A stretch of DNA of 64,000 bases from Mesorhizobium loti (GTDB lineage: Bacteria > Pseudomonadota > Alphaproteobacteria > Rhizobiales > Rhizobiaceae). This document shows positions 59,083-64,000 of this stretch, in pieces (the stretch's first letter is position 1; the number at the start of each line of letters is the position of its first letter). Made by a program: the position numbers and the translations under genes. The DNA is taken from contig NZ_QGGH01000001.1 in assembly GCF_003148495.1 (NCBI RefSeq), positions 826,347-890,346 of the forward strand. The letters run 5' to 3'. The notes below the pieces were generated by a model, which did no database searches, was not told where the DNA came from, and was given only the letters and a program-made list of their open reading frames with translations.

Positions 59083-59096
59083 TGGGCTGAACAGCC

Positions 59097-60221
59097 TTAC
59101 TGCGTTAGAACGTTGCTGATTTCGACCATGTTGGAGCGCACCCTGAGCACATAGAAGCCCATCGTCGTCAGATGCGTCGGCAAGATCCAGCCGTCCTCGC
59201 GGCCATTGGCGATGATGAAGGGCTGGATGCGCAGCGCCGAGACGAACTGCGAGTCCATCGTGTCCCACAGGTTCTGCAGATGCTTTTCCTTGATGACGTC
59301 CTCGAAGTCGGCCTGGGCGCCCTTCATCAGGCCGTAATAGCCATAGAGCTGGCCATAGGCGAACCAGAAGCGGTCGTCGGCGCGGAAATCGAACCAGCCA
59401 TTGTTGTGGTTCTCGGCGCGTTCCTTGAGGATGGCCGAGGTCGAGCCGATGTCGGACGAGATGCGGTCGATATATTGTTTCAGATTGTCGGCGCGGGCGT
59501 CGAACGTCGCCTGGCAGGTGGCGAGGCGAGCGTTGAAGGAACGCAGCATGCGCACGGCGTCGCGATAGTAGCTTGGCGTCGGCGTCTTGGGGCCGAACGG
59601 ATTCAGGCCGAAATACCAGGTCTCCTCGTCGAACTGCAGGTTGCCACGGGCATTCTGCAGATCGCTGTCGATCTGCGAGGTGGTGCGCACACGGCCGAGA
59701 TTGTCGGCAAGTTCCGTCGCGGTGCGCCGCACCGCCTGGTTGATGCCGCGCTGGAACGAAGCCTTGTTGTCCATCCACGGCGTGTTGTCCCAGTCGATGC
59801 CGAACAAGCCGAGCTTGTAGAGGATCATCGACGAGATCCAGGCATTCTGGTTGACGTTGAAGTCGGTCAGGTCGGCGGCTACCTGGGCGATGCCGGAATT
59901 GCCGCAGGTCTTGGCGGTGTCGGTGCCGGCGCCCGCCGAGACCTGTTCGCCGGCGGAGACATTGCGCTTCTCGAACGTGTAGGTGTCGGGATAGTTCGGG
60001 TTGAAATTGTTCCACCACTGGGTGGCGTAGAAGAAGTTGGCATAGAGGCCGATCAGCACCAGCACAGCGACGCCGACCGCCGCCTTGAGGATCCAGCCGC
60101 GCTGCGTGTACCAGCGCCCGGCCCACAGGAACGGCCACAGGATCACGCCGATGAGCAGGCCGATGCCGCGGCCGATCCACTGGAAAATCCGGGTGAAGAA
60201 GTTCACGATCGGATCAAGCAT
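59097..60221 (-). CDS. DUF2333 membrane protein
   Basis: 374 residues. Two close N-terminal transmembrane helices (about residues 15-35 and 44-64) and a large, tryptophan- and tyrosine-rich soluble part that is probably periplasmic (YFGLNPFGPKTP, AYGQLYGYYGLMK). The sequence fits the DUF2333 family; function unknown. It lies 207 bp behind the DUF6638 gene on the same strand, separated by a composite repeat, and is likely part of the AAA+ ATPase gene set. ATG 60221; SD not distinct. Confidence 0.85.
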   Translation of the reverse strand: MLDPIVNFFTRIFQWIGRGIGLLIGVILWPFLWAGRWYTQRGWILKAAVGVAVLVLIGLYANFFYATQWWNNFNPNYPDTYTFEKRNVSAGEQVSAGAGTDTAKTCGNSGIAQVAADLTDFNVNQNAWISSMILYKLGLFGIDWDNTPWMDNKASFQRGINQAVRRTATELADNLGRVRTTSQIDSDLQNARGNLQFDEETWYFGLNPFGPKTPTPSYYRDAVRMLRSFNARLATCQATFDARADNLKQYIDRISSDIGSTSAILKERAENHNNGWFDFRADDRFWFAYGQLYGYYGLMKGAQADFEDVIKEKHLQNLWDTMDSQFVSALRIQPFIIANGREDGWILPTHLTTMGFYVLRVRSNMVEISNVLTQ

Positions 60222-60240
60222 GGCGATGTCACCCCCTCAA

Positions 60241-60431
60241 AGCATAATGCCAAAAAGTTGCAGACTTTTTGGATAACATCATGCGCCAAAACAACAAGTT
60301 AGAACGAAATAACGGGTCATTTCGTTCTAGAGCAATTCCAGGAAAAGTGTGAAACGGTTTTCCGTCCGGAATTGCGTCAAATCAACGGGATAGAGCGGTT
60401 CGGCGTTTCCGTTAGACGGTGAACCGCTCTA
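60241..60431. repeat. Composite of three palindromic repeats
   Basis: Left to right: CCAAAAAGT-tgcag-ACTTTTTGG at 60250-60272, within GCATAATG...CATCATGC ends; AGAACGAAAT-aacgggtc-ATTTCGTTCT at 60301-60328; and a 106-bp repeat at 60326-60431 that aligns in reverse with 48080-48186. The last one ends with CTAG overlapping the stop codon of the DUF6638 gene (60429-60431). The cluster fills the gap between the DUF2333 and DUF6638 genes. Confidence 0.8.
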
Positions 60432-61733
60432 GTCAGTCAGGCCGTAGAGGCGTGTGCGAAACGCCACCTTGTCCTTCAAATATGTGGTTTTGAGAACGTC
60501 CACAACATGCGATCGCCAGGCGTCGCTGAAGCCGTCATAGTCCTTGTAGAAGCCCTGCTTGTTGAAGATGTAGCGCGAGACGAAGTCCGACAGCACGAAA
60601 TCCGAGATCAGCCGGTTGGTCAGCCAGGCGTCAGGATGATCCGGCTTGGCGCGGATCACCAGGAAGCGCTGCTGCGGGAAGACATCCTCGATCTTGAGGT
60701 GGCCGAGCTGGGCGATCTCGCGCTTGGCAGCGTTGAGGAAGGGAAAGTTGCCGTCTTTGGTGATCAGGTCGGCATGGCTCTGGATCCAGGTCTGCAGCCA
60801 GACCTTGTCGACATCGGTCAGGTTGCGGTTCGGCTCGGCATCGCGGATCAGCGCGCGCACCACCATCTCGGCGCGGTGCTCGAGATAGCCTGAGGCCTCG
60901 ATCCAGGAGGCGCGCGGCAACTCGATGCGGCCGGTGGTGGCGAGGAACTTGAACACCTTGTCGGCGTCGTTGATCGAGAGATAGCTGACCTGCCACGGCC
61001 GCGAACGGCGAAAGCCAGGTGCAGCCGGATCGCTGATCACCGTCGTCATGTCCGGGTCGACGAACACGTAAAGGCCGCCGAAATGGCTGGTCCAGCAGGC
61101 GTTGTGGCGGAAGATCACCTGGTCCGGCACCAGCGCGTTCTCGCGGATGTCGCCGCAGATCTTGGCGAGCTCGACCATGCGGGTCAGCATGGCGTTGTCA
61201 CGCCAGGCGTCAGGCTCCTGCTTCAGCCGGTCGACGAGCTTGCCGAGTTCGGCGGCCTTGCCCAACACATCCTCGGCTGACAGCACCTTGAACTCGACCT
61301 GGCTGATCGACAGCAGGTCCTCGATGTCGTTGACCTTGGGAACGGAATCCTCGATCTCGCCGTAGATGACGTCCTTGATGGTCAGCGCGTCGATGGCGCG
61401 CTGGTTCTTGGACATGAACTCGAACATCAGCTGCGAGGTGTTGGAGAAGGCGGTGTGCACCACCGGCAGGTCGATCTGCGACGGCGTCAGGATGATGAAG
61501 CGGCGGTTGACCTCGTTGGGATCGAGATAATCATAGTCACCGCATTCCTCGGCCACTTCGGGCGAGAAGCCGGTGCGGTCGATCTGGAAGCTCTTCAGCT
61601 TGGTCGGCTTCAGGCCGAATGCAGCCAGCGCCTTGTTATAGCGCTGGATCAGATGCGGCTCGTCGACCGTCAGCAGCCGGCCATAGATCAGCTCATTGTC
61701 GCGCAGAAGATCGGGTTTCTTGGCGTGGGTCAT
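60429..61733 (-). CDS. DUF6638 family protein
   Basis: 434 residues, soluble, no signal peptide or membrane segment. No catalytic motif was recognised; conserved-looking blocks are LPVVHTAFSNTSQLMFEFM, FRHNACWTSHFGGLYVFVDPDMTT and FRRSRPWQVSYLSI. The name DUF6638 is from memory of Rhizobiales annotations and not tested. It is translated 9 bp after the AAA+ ATPase gene and belongs to the same operon, so it is probably a functional partner or client of the ATPase. ATG 61733 has a weak SD. Confidence 0.8.
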   Translation of the reverse strand: MTHAKKPDLLRDNELIYGRLLTVDEPHLIQRYNKALAAFGLKPTKLKSFQIDRTGFSPEVAEECGDYDYLDPNEVNRRFIILTPSQIDLPVVHTAFSNTSQLMFEFMSKNQRAIDALTIKDVIYGEIEDSVPKVNDIEDLLSISQVEFKVLSAEDVLGKAAELGKLVDRLKQEPDAWRDNAMLTRMVELAKICGDIRENALVPDQVIFRHNACWTSHFGGLYVFVDPDMTTVISDPAAPGFRRSRPWQVSYLSINDADKVFKFLATTGRIELPRASWIEASGYLEHRAEMVVRALIRDAEPNRNLTDVDKVWLQTWIQSHADLITKDGNFPFLNAAKREIAQLGHLKIEDVFPQQRFLVIRAKPDHPDAWLTNRLISDFVLSDFVSRYIFNKQGFYKDYDGFSDAWRSHVVDVLKTTYLKDKVAFRTRLYGLTD

Positions 61734-61742
61734 TGCCTACCT

Positions 61743-63653
61743 TTAGGCATTCCATAGCCCCTTCTTCTTCATCTCCTCCATCTCGCGCGCGGCCCGTTCG
61801 CGCAGGCGGGCGTCGCGCAGCAGCTTTTGCACAGCGGAGTCGTCGGACTTGTCGGAATAGCGGAACTCGCTATCGGCGTAGCGGTTGATCTCCTGCATGA
61901 CCATGTCCATCGAGAACGGTCCGCGCAGTTCCTCGATCATCGCTTTCTTCTCGTCGTAGCCCTTGTGCATGAAGACTTCCGGCTTCTCGAACCAGTCGTC
62001 GGGAAGCTCGATGTCCATGGCGCGCATCTTGATGGCGTCGGTGACGTTCTTGATGGCGCGGCCGGTGAAGCGCGGCTCGGCATCCTTGATCAGGTGCAGA
62101 TAGGTGCCGATGTCGGCCATCGACTTCGGCGCGCCGTTCTCCTTCATGTAGCGTTCGTAGACCTTGATCAGCCCGTCCTCTTGCGGCTTCTCGTGTTCCT
62201 CATAGGCTTCGGTCACGGCGCGCTGGATTTCCTGCGCGGCGTAGAGATCGTGGTCGCCGAGCGGGATCTTGTGGTTCTTGCCGGCGAGCAGCACGAAGAT
62301 GTCGATGTAGTCGTCGCGCGACTGCGGCCCGTCGACCAGCCAGCGGGCGCCGGCGCGCTGGCGCAGCGCGTCGTCGACGTTCTCGGGATAGTTGGAGAAC
62401 ATGCCGAACGAGCAGTTGCCGCGCACCACGGTGGCGGCGCCGGCGAAGGCATCCATCAAGACGCCTGTGATCTCCTGCTGGCCGGCCGAGGCGCGGTCGT
62501 CGGAGCGGCGCGCCGCCACCTGATCGATGTCGTCGATGGTGCCGAAGCCGATGACGCGCGGGTTCAGCACATTGTTGATGAACTGGCGGCAGTTCTGGCC
62601 CGACTTGCCCTGGTAGGACGAGATCTGGTCGACGCCGAAATTCTCATAGGCGAAGGGATAGCCGGCGACCTGGCAATAGCCGTTGACGAGGCCGGCGATC
62701 ATCTGGATCAGCGTCGTCTTGCCGGTGCCGGGCGCGCCGTCGCCGATGAAAGTGAACAGGAAGCCGCCGAGCTCGACGAACGGATTGAGTTCGCGCTCGA
62801 AGTCGTAGGCCATCAGCATCTTAGCGAGCTTGACCGACTGGTATTTGGCGATGTGGTTGCCGACGACCTCTTCCGGCTTCTTGAAGGTCATCACCAGCGG
62901 CTTGGAGCGCTTGCCCGGCGCGACGTCGAAACCATCGAGGGTGAAATCGTCGGCATCGATGCGGATATGGGCGTTCTCGAACGGGCCGATGCCGTCGAAG
63001 CGACCCTTGCGCGCCAGAAGCCCGTCGATGGCGACGCGGGCAAAGGCGCGTGCCCTTGTCATCAGGTCGGCGTCGTCGGACGATCCCGAGATTGCCTTGT
63101 CAAGGCCGGCGAGGATCGACTTCACCGCATCCTGCGGCGTGTCGAACAGGAAGTCCGGTTCGGGACTATCGTTGGGCGCCTCGCCGTCGCTGTCGATCAG
63201 CTGGAACAGATAGGAGGCGAGGCTGAAGGCTGAGATGTAAGCCGAGGCCGACAGAAGCTTCTTGAAGGTGGACGCCTCGTCGCCTTCGAGCGGTGCGCGC
63301 GTGTTCCTGGCCTGCAGGCTTTCGAGGTCCGAGCCTTCGGCAAAGACGTCCGATATGGCCAGCGCGATCGCCGTGCCGCGCCGGGCGCGAAACAAGAGCG
63401 TGTGCTGCGGAATGGTCAGCAGCTGGTCGTCGGGATGGACGGCGCCGACTGTCTTCGACAGCTCGACCTCGCGCGTGCGGCGCACCGAACCGACCGAGAC
63501 GGTGGAGACGAAGCGGCGGTTGGTGCCGGCAAGTGCTGTGCCGGACTCGCGTGACGGATCCTCCAGCACGACAATGCGGGTGATGAAGCTCTGCGCGGTG
63601 GCGCGATGCTTCTCTATGGCGGCTTCCGGGATGGTGGTCAGGCCGGTATCCAT
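61743..63653 (-). CDS. AAA+ family ATPase
   Basis: 636 residues. N-terminal 290 residues are of unknown fold. Then the AAA core: Walker A GDGAPGTGKTTL (about residues 303-314) and Walker B-like VIGFGTIDDID, an Arg-rich segment RQRAGAR that may hold the arginine finger, and a helical C-terminal lid. The subtype resembles neither ClpX, FtsH nor MoxR closely. The end (EEMKKKGLWNA) is basic. It is followed by DUF6638 and preceded by a small protein gene with a 24-bp gap, all on one strand. The function is unknown; a remodelling ATPase acting on the neighbours is likely. Confidence 0.85.
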   Translation of the reverse strand: MDTGLTTIPEAAIEKHRATAQSFITRIVVLEDPSRESGTALAGTNRRFVSTVSVGSVRRTREVELSKTVGAVHPDDQLLTIPQHTLLFRARRGTAIALAISDVFAEGSDLESLQARNTRAPLEGDEASTFKKLLSASAYISAFSLASYLFQLIDSDGEAPNDSPEPDFLFDTPQDAVKSILAGLDKAISGSSDDADLMTRARAFARVAIDGLLARKGRFDGIGPFENAHIRIDADDFTLDGFDVAPGKRSKPLVMTFKKPEEVVGNHIAKYQSVKLAKMLMAYDFERELNPFVELGGFLFTFIGDGAPGTGKTTLIQMIAGLVNGYCQVAGYPFAYENFGVDQISSYQGKSGQNCRQFINNVLNPRVIGFGTIDDIDQVAARRSDDRASAGQQEITGVLMDAFAGAATVVRGNCSFGMFSNYPENVDDALRQRAGARWLVDGPQSRDDYIDIFVLLAGKNHKIPLGDHDLYAAQEIQRAVTEAYEEHEKPQEDGLIKVYERYMKENGAPKSMADIGTYLHLIKDAEPRFTGRAIKNVTDAIKMRAMDIELPDDWFEKPEVFMHKGYDEKKAMIEELRGPFSMDMVMQEINRYADSEFRYSDKSDDSAVQKLLRDARLRERAAREMEEMKKKGLWNA

Positions 63654-63677
63654 GAAGGGTGCTCCGTGGTGTGACGG

Positions 63678-64000
63678 TCAGACGTCTGAGATGACCTGTC
63701 CGTTGGACAGGATGTGAACCTTGTAGCCGGCAAAAATCTTCTGCGCCTCGCCGGCTGCGTAGAGCGCCTGGTAGGCTTCGTGCGGGATCAGCGCATGGTT
63801 TTCGTAGCTCGACACGCCCTGGCGCGCGGCTTCCAGATCGTCGGTGTTGATGAAGAATTCCTGCGTCGTCTTCTCGCTCGAAAACAGCCCCTTGCGGCCG
63901 GGTTTCTCGCCCTTGGAGTAGACCTCCTGGATGGTCCAGGTCAGCAGCCAGGCATTTTCCGGCTTGCGCACCTTGGCCAGAACCTCGGTCACCGTCGAAT
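63678..64000 (-). CDS. Small protein upstream of the AAA+ ATPase, cut by the window edge
   Basis: At least 107 codons are visible, with a possible GTG start at 63992 and an open frame that continues to the edge, so the true start may lie outside. It reads VLAKVRKPENAWLLTWTIQEVYSKGEKPGRKGLFSSEKTT; no motif or membrane segment recognised. It is the first visible gene of the AAA+ set (24-bp gap), so it probably works with it. Confidence 0.7.
   Translation of the reverse strand, partial: STVTEVLAKVRKPENAWLLTWTIQEVYSKGEKPGRKGLFSSEKTTQEFFINTDDLEAARQGVSSYENHALIPHEAYQALYAAGEAQKIFAGYKVHILSNGQVISDV

Larger units (their letters stand above)
58706..59096. other. Intergenic region between fhs and the DUF2333 gene
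   Basis: 391 bases without a gene. It contains a palindrome TTGCATGCAA at about 58818-58827 in the fhs upstream zone, the hairpin at 59001-59023, and repeat copy 4 (59035-59082). I looked for a ZTP-type riboswitch before fhs and saw no match. The fhs promoter should be within 58740-58860. Confidence 0.6.

Noticed and set aside
61827..63233. 468-codon plus-strand frame over the AAA+ gene
   Set aside because: Antisense to a gene with a clear Walker A motif; composition is Asp/Gly/Val-rich shadow type.

Overview
The window reads as chromosomal DNA of a rhizobial alphaproteobacterium (Hyphomicrobiales), most like Mesorhizobium or a close relative. The reasons are the alphaproteobacterial cell-cycle set (sciP, ctrA, chpT, eipA), a fused anthranilate synthase trpE(G) preceded by a 14-codon leader with three consecutive Trp codons as in Sinorhizobium, a NolR-like ArsR regulator, high GC with NNC/NNG codon use, and several families of short palindromic repeats of the kind that litter Rhizobiales genomes. 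Species is inferred from gene content and not tested by alignment. No integrase, transposase, rRNA or CRISPR array was seen.

Layout. 1-1.2 kb: the end of a family 16 glycosidase and a nucleoside deaminase. 1.2-8.7 kb: a TetR-ketosynthase-SDR operon divergent from an RND efflux pair, bounded on one side by a tRNA-Met gene and on the other by a 15-bp copy of that tRNA's 3' end, so it may be an old island. 9-11.3 kb: a Gfo/Idh/MocA oxidoreductase and mnmA. 11.6-19.6 kb: the cell-cycle region (sciP, a PilZ protein, a quinone reductase/HxlR pair, a FliJ-like gene, ctrA with a GANTC-rich promoter, a single-domain response regulator, chpT, eipA, a coiled-coil membrane protein). 19.6-30.7 kb: a mixture of housekeeping and metabolic genes (TrmH-type methyltransferase, NolR-like regulator, an SDR/CoA-transferase/HugZ-like operon, glutathionyl-hydroquinone reductase, Nudix, phosphoesterase, hydrolase, a membrane winged-helix/TPR regulator).

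30.8-35 kb: leuA with an apparent leucine leader peptide and Shine-Dalgarno-sequestering RNA elements, then an ATP-grasp/esterase gene pair. 35-42.8 kb: exporters and their LysR regulator, an AbrB-type membrane protein, small redox genes, a secreted protein with an internally duplicated domain, and a VapBC toxin-antitoxin pair. 42.8-46.1 kb: a CDF metal exporter behind trpE(G), whose leader and attenuator are fully visible. 46.2-58.7 kb: PEP-mutase-like enzyme, zinc deacylase, MFS exporter, PQQ glucose dehydrogenase with a divergent MarR gene, flavoprotein disulfide reductase, acetyltransferase, GlxA-type AraC regulator, isochorismatase-like hydrolase, and formate-tetrahydrofolate ligase. 59.1-64 kb: a little-described set made of DUF2333, DUF6638, a large AAA+ ATPase and a small protein cut by the window edge.

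Recurrent themes. Many divergent regulator/target pairs have a visible inverted repeat between them (TetR/RND, HxlR/quinone reductase, LysR/MFS, MarR/gcd, VapBC). Two biosynthetic genes (leuA, trpE) have leader peptides too short to be caught by ordinary gene calling. At least three repeat families sit in intergenic gaps, and in places they supply the last codons of genes. The leads most worth following are the leuA leader, the tRNA-bounded RND region, the ATP-grasp/esterase pair and the AAA+/DUF6638/DUF2333 set.
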